From Paenibacillus castaneae (GTDB lineage Bacteria; Bacillota; Bacilli; Paenibacillales; Paenibacillaceae), in the NCBI RefSeq assembly GCF_002884445.1, contig NZ_KZ614144.1:6085920-6149919 (forward strand): a stretch of DNA of 64,000 bases, written 5' to 3'. The notes beneath the pieces were generated by a model. It saw only the letters and a list, made by a program, of their open reading frames with translations. It did not search any database and was not told where the DNA came from. Both the position numbers and the translations under genes were made by a program. Positions 33,699 through 43,440 of this stretch are shown here, piece by piece. Numbering within the stretch: the stretch's first letter is position 1; each line of letters starts with the position of its first letter.

Positions 33699-34754
33699 TT
33701 ATTTAGGCAAAAACACTTCGAAGGTAGAGCCTTCTCCCAATCGACTTTCCACTACGATTTCACCTTTATGCAGCTCAATGATTTTCTTCACAATAGACAA
33801 GCCAAGACCGCTCCCTTCAGCCGTCCGAGTACGCTGCTTATCGCCTTTATAAAACCGTTCAAAAATACGCTGCTGATCCTCCGATGAAATGCCAATGCCG
33901 CTGTCCTCGATCCGCACCTTCACATGATGCTCCGTTTGGCTGAGCATGACCTTGACATTGCCGTGGTCCGGAGTAAACTTGATCGCATTATGGATGAGAT
34001 TGACCCATACTTGACTCAGCATTCCTTCATTCGCCGTTATTTCCGTTTCAGGCAGTTCCAATTCCAGCTCAAGCTCCTTCTCCAGCCATTGCGGCTCGCA
34101 AGCAAGCACAATACTTTCAAGCTGCTGATCAAGGCGATAGCTGTGCGCATCAAGCTCCTGCTGCTCCGATTCCAGCGTAGTAAGCTTGAGCAGGTTATCG
34201 CTTATTTTGGAAAGACGCGTCGTTTCCTTCTCTATGATGGATAAATAATGTCTTTGCTCCTCCAGACTAAGTCCTTCGCGCTGCAGCGTGCTCGCAAAGC
34301 CGCGAATTGACGTTAATGGCGACTGGATTTCATGCGACACATTCGAAATAAACTCCTGACGAAGCCGCTCCACCTGCTTCAGCTCAGAGGCCATATCATT
34401 TATCGACTCAATGAATTGTCCGACCTGACCTTGATATTTATCCATCTTAATGGTGACATTGAAATCGCCCTTGGCCATCCTTCTGATCGCAGCTATCACT
34501 TCCAGCCAAATGGCTCTCTGTCGCGGTCTCGCAATTAAACCAAATAAAGCGATAGAAAGAAACATGAACACAATGCCAAGTCCCCAATTGATAAGCTGTC
34601 TGATATAAGGAGATCCATCCACCTCATAGTTGTCATAAAACCAATTCAACAGCCAATAGGCAAGAGAAAAGGTTAACCCGCTATAAGCAAACAATAAGGT
34701 AATAGACATTGAAAATCGCAGCACTATACCTATCTTAGAAAAGCTTTTCTTCAT
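33699..34754 (-). CDS. Sensor histidine kinase with HAMP domain
   Basis: This 351-residue protein has two membrane helices (about 10-35 and 55-75) with almost no extracytoplasmic loop, HAMP (about 80-130), HisKA with His in SNVSHEIQSPLTSIRGFA, and GHKL boxes NLIHNAIKFT, DSGIGIS and GSGLGLSIVKK. The short external loop implies sensing within or next to the membrane, as in intramembrane-sensing kinases of drug-export modules. It overlaps the regulator gene by 4 bp (ATGA) and follows an ABC exporter gene, so the set is a coherent operon. Confidence 0.93.
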   Translation of the reverse strand: MKKSFSKIGIVLRFSMSITLLFAYSGLTFSLAYWLLNWFYDNYEVDGSPYIRQLINWGLGIVFMFLSIALFGLIARPRQRAIWLEVIAAIRRMAKGDFNVTIKMDKYQGQVGQFIESINDMASELKQVERLRQEFISNVSHEIQSPLTSIRGFASTLQREGLSLEEQRHYLSIIEKETTRLSKISDNLLKLTTLESEQQELDAHSYRLDQQLESIVLACEPQWLEKELELELELPETEITANEGMLSQVWVNLIHNAIKFTPDHGNVKVMLSQTEHHVKVRIEDSGIGISSEDQQRIFERFYKGDKQRTRTAEGSGLGLSIVKKIIELHKGEIVVESRLGEGSTFEVFLPK

Positions 34755-35425
34755 TTCAGCTCCTCCAGCCGATAGCCTAGTCCGCGAATGGTGCTAATTT
34801 TGATGGAGAGGCTCCATGCCACGAACCGCTCTCTCAATCGATTAATGTGCACATCAAGCGTCCGCTCATTCCCATCAAAGTCATAACCCCATATCGTTTC
34901 AATCAATTGATTTCTTGTCAAAGTCCGTCCGATTTGGCTTACTAGCATGAACAATAGCTCAAACTCCTTAGGGGGGAGCGTAATGGCCTCCCCATGAACC
35001 TTAACCTCAAACGTTTGCTTATCCATCAGCAGCTCTGCTGCGGATACCTGCTGCGATATGGCGATACGGTAGCGCTTGAGCAATGCTTTCACTCTCACAG
35101 CCAGCTCGGCAGGATCGAACGGCTTTATTAAATAATCGTCTGTACCTAGATTAAAGCCGCGCACCTTATCAACCATTTCACCTTTGGCGGTCAGCATGAG
35201 CAGGGGAATATCATATTGGCTTCTCAGCTCCTTGCAGAGCTCCCAACCGTCAAGCTTAGGCATCATAATGTCAAGAACAACCATATCTGCGGGTGAAGAT
35301 TCCATCCTCTCCAGCGCTGATTGCCCATCCTCTGCCTCCTGCACAGTCAGCCCTTCCCTCTGCAAAATAACACGGACAAGCTCCCGAATATGCGGATCGT
35401 CATCAACTACCAGCACATAGCCCAT
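34751..35425 (-). CDS. OmpR-family response regulator
   Basis: This 224-residue protein has a receiver domain with VVDDDP, phospho-Asp in VVLDIMMPKLDG and Lys in YLIKPFDPAEL, then a winged helix with IWGYDFDGNERTLDVHINRLRERF. The output helix pattern resembles the HssR/YvrH group. It overlaps its kinase and lies 22 bp after the ABC exporter, which it probably controls. The direct repeats it would bind are not evident in the short space upstream of the exporter. Confidence 0.93.
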   Translation of the reverse strand: MGYVLVVDDDPHIRELVRVILQREGLTVQEAEDGQSALERMESSPADMVVLDIMMPKLDGWELCKELRSQYDIPLLMLTAKGEMVDKVRGFNLGTDDYLIKPFDPAELAVRVKALLKRYRIAISQQVSAAELLMDKQTFEVKVHGEAITLPPKEFELLFMLVSQIGRTLTRNQLIETIWGYDFDGNERTLDVHINRLRERFVAWSLSIKISTIRGLGYRLEELK

Positions 35426-35447
35426 TTGAATTTCCCCTCTCCTTGTT

Positions 35448-37190
35448 TTACGCCGTTTGGTTCATGCGGAGCTGGCCATTGGCAAATTCACGGTACATTG
35501 CATGATTTGCATACAGCTGCTCATGCGTCCCGACGCCTGTGATTACGCCCTTATCCAAGAACACGATGGAATCAGCATCTACCACCGTAGACAAACGATG
35601 GGCAATTACAACTGTCGTTCGGCCGATCATTAAGTTTTTGAGCGCATCCTGAACGACTTCCTCTGATTTGCTGTCCAAGTTGGAAGTCGCCTCATCCAGC
35701 ATGAGAATTTGCGGATCTCTGAGCAGCGCCCTAGCAATCGCAATCCGCTGCCGCTGACCGCCGGACAGCTTGATTCCTCGTTCTCCTACTTCTGTAGAAT
35801 AGCTCTCTGGCAAAGCTTCAATAAATCCGTCTGCGTATGCCATTTGCGCCGCTTTCTTTATTTCTTCCTGGCTTGGCTCTCGGTCAAGTCCATAGCATAA
35901 ATTATCTTTAATTGTGCCAGCAATAATCGGGCTCTCTTGGGAGACATAGCCGATTCCTCTTCGCCATGATCGAAGCGACGTATCCTTTATATCCGTCCCT
36001 CCTATTTTAATGGAGCCGGAGGTTGGTGCATAGAACCGCTCCAGCAGCGAGAACAGCGTCGTTTTGCCGCTTCCGCTCGGGCCGACGAGAGCCGTTACCT
36101 TGCCCGCTTCAATACGCAAGCTCACATCACGAAGAATGGCCTCTTCCGCTTTGTAGGCGAACGTCACATGATTCACCTCAAGCGTCTGATTTAATTCCTT
36201 TAATGGTTTGCCGTTGTCCTGCTCTTCCTCTTCTGAATCCAATATACCAATAATGCTCTCTGTCGCTCCCATTGCCTTCTGAAATTGCGTGAAAAACTGA
36301 GAGATTTGTGTAATAGGCAGCATAATTTGGAATAAATACATAATGAAAGCGACCAGTTCTCCCGCCGTCATCGCTCCTGATGACACTTGCACTCCGCCAA
36401 ACCCAATCAAGCAAACGAGCAGCAGGATAATGACAAATGAAACCATTGGTGAAATCAAGGCCTGCATGCGAGCCTCCTTCAAGCCAAATCGGAATAAGTT
36501 GTTGATTCCTGTGCGGCCTTGCTCATATTCTGCCGGCTCAGAGCCCGATGCCTTGACCAAGCGAATTTCCGATACGACACGGTTAACAACCGAAGTGAAG
36601 CGAGCATTCTCCTCCTGCGTTGATTTGGAGATCGCATACATTTTCCGGCCAATCGGCACCATAATGAGGGCAGCAACGGGAAATACGGTAAGCATGATGA
36701 GCGTCATCTGCCAGTTCATATAGAACAGGATGGATAATGCGCCGATTACTGATAAAATTCCAGTGAAAAAACCAGTTACATGCTCAGTAATAAGTCCCTT
36801 CAAAATAGCCGTGTCATTGGTGAGTCGGCTAATCGTATCCCCGGATGATTTGTTATCATAATAAGGCACTGGCAGGCGAAGCAGCTTGCTCCACAGCCGT
36901 TCACGGATAGCAGACACAATTTTATTGCCTCCATAATGAAGGAAATAAACCGATACCCCTCCTGATACTACCTGCGCGATAAAAGCGGCCGCCATCATTA
37001 TAATTTGCCCTGTGCTTAAAGAACCGAATGAAAATCCATTTACAAGGTTTTTCGTGAACAACGGTATCGTCAGACTGACCAATGTCGTTACAACACTAAG
37101 TACTACTGCTATCGAAAGCAATACTTTCGGCGGATTCGACTGCATAATAAGTCCGATGAAGCGCCGAATGTTATTTTTTTTATTTTCCAT
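35448..37190 (-). CDS. ABC exporter half-transporter (BmrA/LmrA type)
   Basis: This 580-residue protein has six membrane helices (to about 320) and a nucleotide-binding domain: Walker A GPSGSGKTT, Q-loop, signature LSGGQRQRIAIARALL, Walker B ILMLDEATSN and His switch in AHRLS. It should act as a homodimeric multidrug or lipid exporter, closely resembling B. subtilis BmrA in length and in the PVPYYDNKSSGDTISRLTND coupling helix. It is the first gene of the operon with regulator and kinase. A substrate linked to the kinase signal, such as an antimicrobial, is likely but unproven. Confidence 0.92.
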   Translation of the reverse strand: MENKKNNIRRFIGLIMQSNPPKVLLSIAVVLSVVTTLVSLTIPLFTKNLVNGFSFGSLSTGQIIMMAAAFIAQVVSGGVSVYFLHYGGNKIVSAIRERLWSKLLRLPVPYYDNKSSGDTISRLTNDTAILKGLITEHVTGFFTGILSVIGALSILFYMNWQMTLIMLTVFPVAALIMVPIGRKMYAISKSTQEENARFTSVVNRVVSEIRLVKASGSEPAEYEQGRTGINNLFRFGLKEARMQALISPMVSFVIILLLVCLIGFGGVQVSSGAMTAGELVAFIMYLFQIMLPITQISQFFTQFQKAMGATESIIGILDSEEEEQDNGKPLKELNQTLEVNHVTFAYKAEEAILRDVSLRIEAGKVTALVGPSGSGKTTLFSLLERFYAPTSGSIKIGGTDIKDTSLRSWRRGIGYVSQESPIIAGTIKDNLCYGLDREPSQEEIKKAAQMAYADGFIEALPESYSTEVGERGIKLSGGQRQRIAIARALLRDPQILMLDEATSNLDSKSEEVVQDALKNLMIGRTTVVIAHRLSTVVDADSIVFLDKGVITGVGTHEQLYANHAMYREFANGQLRMNQTA

Positions 37191-37324
37191 AACTGCTTAC
37201 CCACTCCTCTATATCTGCTATCTGCTTTTCTGTTCTCCACCACGCTTCCTACTGTACTCCCCCAATTTAAACAGAGTTTAAACGGTTAACAACCCTCTTG
37301 TTCTTGCTCTTCCTCAGCATGTAC

Positions 37325-37873
37325 TTATACCTTATACACATAAACCTTTGTTCGATAGAAATCTCGGCAAACGACTACTCGCTCCGGCTCCCAATCCGGC
37401 AGCGCGAAACAAATACTTATAATATGTGATCCAGGAGCCAGCCGAGCATGGAAAATGGGATTTAACCGCTTCATTGCACCCGGATAGAGATAACACACAA
37501 CCGTATCCACATTCTCATACGAATATGTGTATAAATCACCTCTAATAAACGATATATTGGTTTGATTATTGATTTTTTGGACTAAAAAAGATATCCACAT
37601 GGGGATAACCGAATTTTCTATCCCGACAATTCGGCGCTTTGGGAAGCATCTCCCAACTTGAAGGGCTAGCGTGCCCCAGCCCGAGCCCGCTTCCACCAGC
37701 AAGCCGCTGCTGGACAGCCTTCTCAGCTCATGGACAACCGCCTGCCTTACAGGCGCCGATGACGGCATCGGAGATATGCCGTTTCTCCAGCTCCTGTATA
37801 CAATAGAAATAAGGGCTAGCAGTGCAGCAGCAGCAAGCGCTAAAGATACTGCTTCATAAACATCCTTCTCCAT
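37325..37873 (-). CDS. Membrane-anchored class I methyltransferase
   Basis: This 182-residue protein starts with a membrane helix (AVSLALAAAALLALISIVY) and a basic stop-transfer, then a methyltransferase-like domain with motif I LLVEAGSGWGTLALQVGR, motif II IVGIENS and a FIRGDLYTYSYENVDTVVCYLYPGAM segment. It lacks the C-terminal strands of a full class I fold and may be a small variant. AGAAGGAG precedes the ATG. Membrane tethering suggests a lipid or membrane-protein substrate. The gap 37191-37324 between it and the ABC gene has no clear terminator. Confidence 0.75.
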   Translation of the reverse strand: MEKDVYEAVSLALAAAALLALISIVYRSWRNGISPMPSSAPVRQAVVHELRRLSSSGLLVEAGSGWGTLALQVGRCFPKRRIVGIENSVIPMWISFLVQKINNQTNISFIRGDLYTYSYENVDTVVCYLYPGAMKRLNPIFHARLAPGSHIISICFALPDWEPERVVVCRDFYRTKVYVYKV

Positions 37874-37929
37874 TCTCTAAATCTCCTTCTATTAGCTATC
37901 GCATTATGCAGAGTCACCTATCGACATAA

Positions 37930-37969
37930 GAAAAAAGGATGATTCCGGCATGCTGCCGAAACCATCCTT
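37930..37969 (-). terminator. Intrinsic terminator of dbpA
   Basis: AAGGATG...CCGGCA (37935-37949) pairs with TGCCG...CATCCTT (to 37969); the minus strand continues in six T. Confidence 0.85.
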
Positions 37970-37978
37970 GCAGATGCG

Positions 37979-39427
37979 TTATGTCTTATTTCCTCTGCGC
38001 ACCTTCAATAACTTGCCCTTTACGGTTGTATTCTTCATAAGCTCCAGCACAAGGGATCCTTTGCCATTAAGAATTTCAACATCCGTTACATGATCCAATA
38101 TGGTGATGATACCGATATCGTCCGCAGAAACACCATCCAGCTTAGCAATCGTTCCGACGAAATCAACAGCTCTAAGCTTCTTCTTCTTGCCGCCATTGAA
38201 ATTAAGCTTCAAGATTTGCTTATTCAGCTGCTCACGCTTGTCTTTCTTGAGGACAGGACCGATATTCAATTTTTGTTCGAAATCATCCCTGCGAAGAGAA
38301 ACAGCCTCTTCCGAAGGCGCCTTTGCTCGAGTGATACTAAAGCCGATATAGTCTTCAATATCTAATACGCGGCGGCCATCCTTAGGCGCAACGAAGGTAA
38401 TAGCTTTGCCTGATTTGCCTGCCCGTCCCGTTCTGCCCGTCCGATGGACGTAGCCTTCCTTCTCCAGCGGAATATCGAAATTAATGACATGCGTTATATT
38501 CGTAATGTCGATGCCTCTCGCCGCTACATCCGTTGCAATTAAATAACGGAACTGTCCTCTTCGGAACGCATTCATTACTTCGAAGCGCTCATCCTGCTCC
38601 ATACCGCCGTGAATCCGATCACATGGGTAATCAAGCTCTGCCATTCTTCTAAATACGTGATCCACATTCTCCTGCGTGCGGCAAAAAATAATACAGCTGT
38701 CCGGATTTTCCACGACCAGAACATCCTGCAGCAGCGCAAATTTATCCGCTTCCTTCACTTCAATAAGAGAATGCTCTATCGTAGCGGTAGTAAGACCCGC
38801 AGCCTTGATCTCGATTGAAACAGGATCTTTCATATATTGGCGCGACAGCTTCGCAACATCCTCTGGGAACGTTGCGGAGAACAGCATCGTTACCCGATCA
38901 CTCGGAAGCTTCTGAATGATGGACTGCACCTGCTCGATAAAGCCCATATTCAACATTTCATCAGCTTCATCGATAACGAGATATTTGACGCGCTCCAATG
39001 CCATTGTACCGCGTTCAATATGATCAAATACGCGTCCGGGTGTACCCACAACCATATGCGTTCGCTGCTTCAGCTCTGCTCTTTGGATATGGAAAGGATG
39101 CTTGCCGTATACAGCGGTTGCCTTAATCCGCTTGAAGCGGCCGATATTCATAATGTCCTCATTCACCTGAAGCGCCAGCTCTCTCGTTGGCGTAAGAATG
39201 AGCACCTGCGGTTTATTTTCATTCCAATCCACAAGCTCGCACAGCGGTATGCCGTAGGCTGCGGTCTTGCCGCTGCCCGTTTGCGATTTCACAACAAGAT
39301 CCTTCCGCTCAAGCGCAACCGGAATAACCTCACTCTGCACCTCTGTCGGCGTTTCGTAGGAAAGGCTTTCTAATGCTCTTACAATTTCATCACTTAGTTT
39401 ATAGTCTTTAAATCGTAACTCGCTCAT
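37979..39427 (-). CDS. dbpA: DEAD-box RNA helicase DbpA
   Basis: This 482-residue helicase has Q motif, motif I SQTGSGKTAAY, motif II VIDEADEML, motif III SAT, and motifs V/VI in TDVAARGIDI and HRTGRTGRAG. Its C-terminal 75 residues (after LKLNFNGGKKKKLRAVDFVG) form the DbpA RNA-binding domain that recognises hairpin 92 of 23S rRNA, as in B. subtilis DbpA/YxiN (479 residues). It assists 50S subunit assembly. The start at 39427 has AGAAGAGG; an upstream in-frame ATG adds an unrelated head. Confidence 0.95.
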   Translation of the reverse strand: MSELRFKDYKLSDEIVRALESLSYETPTEVQSEVIPVALERKDLVVKSQTGSGKTAAYGIPLCELVDWNENKPQVLILTPTRELALQVNEDIMNIGRFKRIKATAVYGKHPFHIQRAELKQRTHMVVGTPGRVFDHIERGTMALERVKYLVIDEADEMLNMGFIEQVQSIIQKLPSDRVTMLFSATFPEDVAKLSRQYMKDPVSIEIKAAGLTTATIEHSLIEVKEADKFALLQDVLVVENPDSCIIFCRTQENVDHVFRRMAELDYPCDRIHGGMEQDERFEVMNAFRRGQFRYLIATDVAARGIDITNITHVINFDIPLEKEGYVHRTGRTGRAGKSGKAITFVAPKDGRRVLDIEDYIGFSITRAKAPSEEAVSLRRDDFEQKLNIGPVLKKDKREQLNKQILKLNFNGGKKKKLRAVDFVGTIAKLDGVSADDIGIITILDHVTDVEILNGKGSLVLELMKNTTVKGKLLKVRRGNKT

Positions 39428-39678
39428 GTGTAAACCTCTTCTGCGTATTATTGGCATGGCCTGCCTATGATTAGGCTTATCGGAAACATGTTTACATTAA
39501 GAATAGCATAATAACTTGGTTTTGCCGTCATAATGCTCAATTACTTCCCCCGTACTACACATACAAGCTGATAAGCTCTGCTATTATTTCGAAGGTACTA
39601 CAAAAAGTGAGTACTAGTTGCTTGTTGAACGGGTCATTATAATACAAGACATACCAACAAGAAAGGCATGTGAGTTTA

Positions 39679-41919
39679 ATGCTCCGCTTAAATGTTACCC
39701 GAGTCGGATTTCTAATGGGCATTTCCCTGTTGCTTGCTTCCGTCATTTATTTCTTTGCCGCGAACTGGACCGGTCTTGGCCGTGCTGATAAAATTCTCGC
39801 TTCCGCAGGCATCATGGTTCTGTTCTATGGCGTTTCATTTATTTTCTCAAAAATGAAAATCATGCTGGGCCATCATTCGTTTCTATCGGCAATCTTTCTC
39901 GTGGGAGGCTGTATATCATTCGGAGCTTCGGTTGCTCTCCTTAATCAAATCTACAACGCGCAGGCGGATACCTATACCTTATTTCTCGTATGGTCGATTC
40001 CTGCTCTGCTCATGAGTATGATTACCCGCTATAATCCGTTTTATATATTGACGTATATACTTGTCCATTTAACTTTATGGCAATATTTCTTTCCTACGTC
40101 CTTACATGTATTTCATACCGACAAACAGCTTCTGCTGATCGGCTGCCTGTTCACTCTGATTAACCTTATTCTATTTGTTGTGACAGATGTGAAATGGCTT
40201 AAATCGACACCGCTTAAGGTAATTAGCTTTATGATGTTCCATACTTCTCTGCTTATTTCATCTGTATCCTTCGATGTAAGCAGTTATAAGCTATGGCTGA
40301 ACACGGCTTGCGTACTGGCCATTGCTGTCGGGTTTTATTATTTTTCGCGTATTCGGTTGAACAAGTTGATGCTTACGCTTAATGCGCTTGCCGTATCCGC
40401 TTTCTCCATATTTAAATTTGTAGAGCTCTTGTCTAAATACGCCTCTACCGCTTTCTTTATATATGGACTCGTATTTGTCGCTTTATTATTGACAGGAAAC
40501 ATATGGTTCTTCCGTTATTTAAATAAACTTGGAAGCAGCTCCTCTGATGATGGAGAGCGTAAAGCCGATGAGCATAATGAAGCGCATAAAAGTATGCTTG
40601 CGGGCAGAATCGTATCCCGAATTGTCACAATACTTGGCGTATTCATTGGCAGTATCTCTCTTATAGGACTAGTGCTTCTTGCCTCTGAAGGCACAGACAT
40701 CAAGCCGCAGCATATGCTGTTCGCGATTGCACTGCTATTCATCATTCCTGTCATCCTGCTCCCTCGCATCAATGCGACTATCCGATATACCGTGCTTACA
40801 ATCGGCTACGCAGCAGGAATGGTTTCCATTGTTTGGATGCATTCGTCTATTCTTTCACTTCTTTTCTTAATCGTGACGATAGCAGGCTGGTTCAGCCTGA
40901 ATGGACGGGCTCAGCATATATTCACTTATTCGCTGATTAATCTGAATGTCTCGATTATTTTGCTTCAGCTCTTTGATTCTGTCCATCAATCGAATTCCAT
41001 CATTGTCCTCATTCTGGCGTTGATGAATGCGATTATATATGAATGCCATTTCCTGCTGCGTGAGGGACCGTTGAAGCAGCATATTAGAGAATGTGGACTA
41101 TTGTTCACCTTGCTCTTCATGTTCTGGCTTACCATTATGACCGACATATTTCCTTATTCATACGAATTGTTTAACATCTTGAACTTCATCGTCGTAACCT
41201 GGTTGGCCTTCTTCTTCGTGCGACGCGGTAAAGTGCCGGAAGCAGCAATGAGCTTAGTGTTCTGGTTCGTATTTATTGGACTGAAATATTATGATTTATT
41301 TTGGACGCTTCTGCACAAATCTATAACCCTTGCCTTGCTTGGCGTAATAGCGATTGCCATTACTTATATTTTCGCATACCGGACTCATGCCCGCGCACCG
41401 GAAGAGGCTAAAGCCAACCATATCCTGCTTCGGAAAAGCCCAATTATGATTGCTATCGTCATCCTTCTGCAGCTTGGCTATATAGGGTATCATGCAGCTG
41501 CGAATGAGATACTGATCTCAAATGGTACATCCGTCAAGCTTGAAATCGCGCCGCTTGATCCGAGATCCCTGTTACAAGGAGACTATGTCACACTGCGTTA
41601 CAGCATTTCTACACCGCCGCAAGCGGTCATAGCTGAGTTGGAATCACGCCCAGGCTTAAGCCGAATCAAGGTCGTGCTTCGGCCTGATGCGAGCGGAGTC
41701 TATGTGTTTGATCGTTTATATAAGCACGGCGATAAGCTGGCGGATAAGGAAATCATTATAAAAGGAACCGTAAGCGGCTCACATAACATCTATTACGGGA
41801 TCGAGACATTCTTTGTGGCCGAAGGCACGGGGATAGAAACCGAACAAAATGCCCGTTACGCTTATATTAGAGTGAGTTCAAACGGAGATGCCTTGCTTGA
41901 GAGGCTGAGCCTTGATTAA
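39679..41919 (+). CDS. DUF2157/GDYXXLXY-domain membrane protein
   Basis: This roughly 746-residue protein has a DUF2157-like N-terminal region and about 18 membrane helices. The C-terminal soluble domain of about 170 residues carries the naming motif GDYVTLRY, inside SVKLEIAPLDPRSLLQGDYV. The function of the family is unknown. A GTG at 39670 is three bases after AAAGG and ATG 39679 twelve after, so the start is uncertain. TATAAT lies about 40 bp upstream, in the divergent region shared with dbpA. Monocistronic with a terminator. Confidence 0.85.
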   Translation: MLRLNVTRVGFLMGISLLLASVIYFFAANWTGLGRADKILASAGIMVLFYGVSFIFSKMKIMLGHHSFLSAIFLVGGCISFGASVALLNQIYNAQADTYTLFLVWSIPALLMSMITRYNPFYILTYILVHLTLWQYFFPTSLHVFHTDKQLLLIGCLFTLINLILFVVTDVKWLKSTPLKVISFMMFHTSLLISSVSFDVSSYKLWLNTACVLAIAVGFYYFSRIRLNKLMLTLNALAVSAFSIFKFVELLSKYASTAFFIYGLVFVALLLTGNIWFFRYLNKLGSSSSDDGERKADEHNEAHKSMLAGRIVSRIVTILGVFIGSISLIGLVLLASEGTDIKPQHMLFAIALLFIIPVILLPRINATIRYTVLTIGYAAGMVSIVWMHSSILSLLFLIVTIAGWFSLNGRAQHIFTYSLINLNVSIILLQLFDSVHQSNSIIVLILALMNAIIYECHFLLREGPLKQHIRECGLLFTLLFMFWLTIMTDIFPYSYELFNILNFIVVTWLAFFFVRRGKVPEAAMSLVFWFVFIGLKYYDLFWTLLHKSITLALLGVIAIAITYIFAYRTHARAPEEAKANHILLRKSPIMIAIVILLQLGYIGYHAAANEILISNGTSVKLEIAPLDPRSLLQGDYVTLRYSISTPPQAVIAELESRPGLSRIKVVLRPDASGVYVFDRLYKHGDKLADKEIIIKGTVSGSHNIYYGIETFFVAEGTGIETEQNARYAYIRVSSNGDALLERLSLD

Positions 41920-41938
41920 AGACTGCCGAATAATCAAA

Positions 41939-41986
41939 AAATAGCAGGAGTTATGAACTCGGGTCGAGTCATTCCTCCTGCTATTT
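41939..41986. terminator. Bidirectional terminator between convergent genes
   Basis: AAATAGCAGGAG (41939-41950) pairs with CTCCTGCTATTT (41975-41986) with an inner GACTCGAC-type stem. A-run and T-rich flanks serve both strands. Confidence 0.85.
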
Positions 41987-42021
41987 GTTATTTCAGCTCG
42001 ATACTGTTAATCATTAACCTG

Positions 42022-42483
42022 TTAATTCGCAATTTTGCTAAGCTCAGGGAACTCCTCCAAATATCCGTTCCGCTCAAGCTCGAGCAGCGCCTTGCGAATA
42101 CTGTGCTCATCTTCTCCCGACTGGTCAGAGAGTGAGAGCAGCTCGGGAATCGTAATATTCGTATGCTCCTTGCAATAAGTGAGAAGTCCTTTGGCTGCCC
42201 AAGAAAGGCGATCATCCTGGAATTCACCGATCATTTTGCGGAACAATTTATGTGGGATCAGCTGTTCATCAACTAATAATTGCATCGCTTTAACGGTCTG
42301 TTTCTCCGTCATTCGGCCTTTTTCTGCAATCTCGCTTAATGTAATGGCTGCGGAATCCGCGGTACAGGAGCTTAGCACGATATAAATCATTTGCGAATAA
42401 ATATCCAAGCCTGGCTTATGGAAAACCTCTGTAGAAATAGTGAAATTACGAGTGTAACTTGGCAGTGTTTCAGTTGTCATCAT
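42022..42483 (-). CDS. Helix-turn-helix protein of unknown role
   Basis: This 153-residue protein begins with a short strand region (YTRNFTISTEVFHKPGLDIYSQMIYIVLSSC) followed by two winged-helix-like units: ITLSEIAEKGRMTEKQTVKAMQLLVDEQLI and ITIPELLSLSDQSGEDEHSIRKALLELERNGYL. The first part resembles the opening of replication-initiator/DnaD-like helix-turn-helix proteins. GGGAG lies six bases before the ATG. It is probably DNA-binding; target unknown. It lies downstream of the MerR gene but 85 bp apart. Confidence 0.72.
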   Translation of the reverse strand: MMTTETLPSYTRNFTISTEVFHKPGLDIYSQMIYIVLSSCTADSAAITLSEIAEKGRMTEKQTVKAMQLLVDEQLIPHKLFRKMIGEFQDDRLSWAAKGLLTYCKEHTNITIPELLSLSDQSGEDEHSIRKALLELERNGYLEEFPELSKIAN

Positions 42484-42568
42484 GATATTCTCCCTTCCGA
42501 TTAGTCTATACCATAATAAAGGTTCGGAAGAGGCGATTCAAATCAGGCTGTATTAGAAATTACTAATC

Positions 42569-43312
42569 CTAAGCTTCTTCATTCTTTTCAGCATAAAAAG
42601 CCATCGTATCTCGCATAAACAAGGCTAAGCCTTCTCCGAATTTATCGATATTTTTCGTGAAACGCTCGTCTGCAACATACATTCCTCCTAAGCCCTTGAA
42701 CGCTTCCAGGGAATAGCTGCCCATTCCATTCAGGAATACGAACCATTCATGAATGGCTGCTTGCGCTTCATCCGAGTCTGGACGTTCACTGCGCAAAGAG
42801 GCTAGCTTGGTGTAAATCGCATTCATGCCTTTGGTCATGTCCTCTTGCTCCTGCTTCGACATACGGCCCATCTTGGCCTTCGATTCTTCTACCGCCTCAT
42901 TGCCCCAGCGCTCTCGAGCCTCTTGCTCATAAGGATTGCTGTTGAAATCGAAGCCTTCAAATTTTTGTTCATTTGTCATTTGTATTTCTCCTCTCGCATG
43001 CTTAATCGTTCGGTCAATCGTCCTAATCATTTGATCCAAATGCTGACGTTTGTCGAGCAGCATCTTTCGGTGCAGGAGAAGCGCTTCTTCTGTGTTGAAG
43101 GATGGACTACTGATAATCGCTTTAATCTTATTCAGAGGGAAGCCCAGCTCTCGGAAAAACAAAATCTGCTGCAGCAGTTCCAAGTTGCGCTCCGAATAAA
43201 TACGATAGCCTGCCTCGGACAGCTTCTCCGGCTTTAACAGACCGATCTCATCGTAATGATGCAGCGTGCGCACGCTGATCCCTACTAAATCGGATACTTC
43301 CTTTACTTTCAT
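42569..43312 (-). CDS. MerR-family regulator with TipAS effector domain (Mta/TipA-like)
   Basis: This 247-residue protein has the MerR winged helix (KEVSDLVGISVRTLHHYDEIGLL), a coiled coil (about 80-115) and a TipAS domain with WGNEAVEESKAKMGRMSKQEQEDMTKGM. The TipAS globin-like fold binds thiopeptide or other antibiotics, after which the dimer untwists the 19-20 bp spacer of target promoters. B. subtilis Mta is the nearest characterised relative and activates multidrug pumps. No pump is adjacent. Confidence 0.93.
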   Translation of the reverse strand: MKVKEVSDLVGISVRTLHHYDEIGLLKPEKLSEAGYRIYSERNLELLQQILFFRELGFPLNKIKAIISSPSFNTEEALLLHRKMLLDKRQHLDQMIRTIDRTIKHARGEIQMTNEQKFEGFDFNSNPYEQEARERWGNEAVEESKAKMGRMSKQEQEDMTKGMNAIYTKLASLRSERPDSDEAQAAIHEWFVFLNGMGSYSLEAFKGLGGMYVADERFTKNIDKFGEGLALFMRDTMAFYAEKNEEA

Positions 43313-43390
43313 CGCTAGCAGCCCCCCTTGATTCCTACTATAAAGGATGACGCTGCGTGAGAGTCAACAATGCTTCTAATTTTATTCAAC

Positions 43391-43426
43391 ATAAAAAAGC
43401 CGACCTCTTGGAATAAGAGATCAGCA
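43391..43426 (-). terminator. Intrinsic terminator of the glycosylation operon
   Basis: GCCGACCTCTT (43398-43409) pairs with AAGAGATCAGC (to 43426) with mismatches; the minus strand ends in TTTTTT. Confidence 0.75.
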
Positions 43427-43440
43427 TGCTCCGATTACAG

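Noticed and set aside
38837..39373. 178-codon plus-strand frame opposite dbpA
   Set aside because: Covers the helicase core on the other strand; random-looking residues and no initiation signal.
41988..42227. Second minus-strand frame overlapping the helix-turn-helix gene
   Set aside because: Alternate frame of the 42022-42483 gene without ribosome site.
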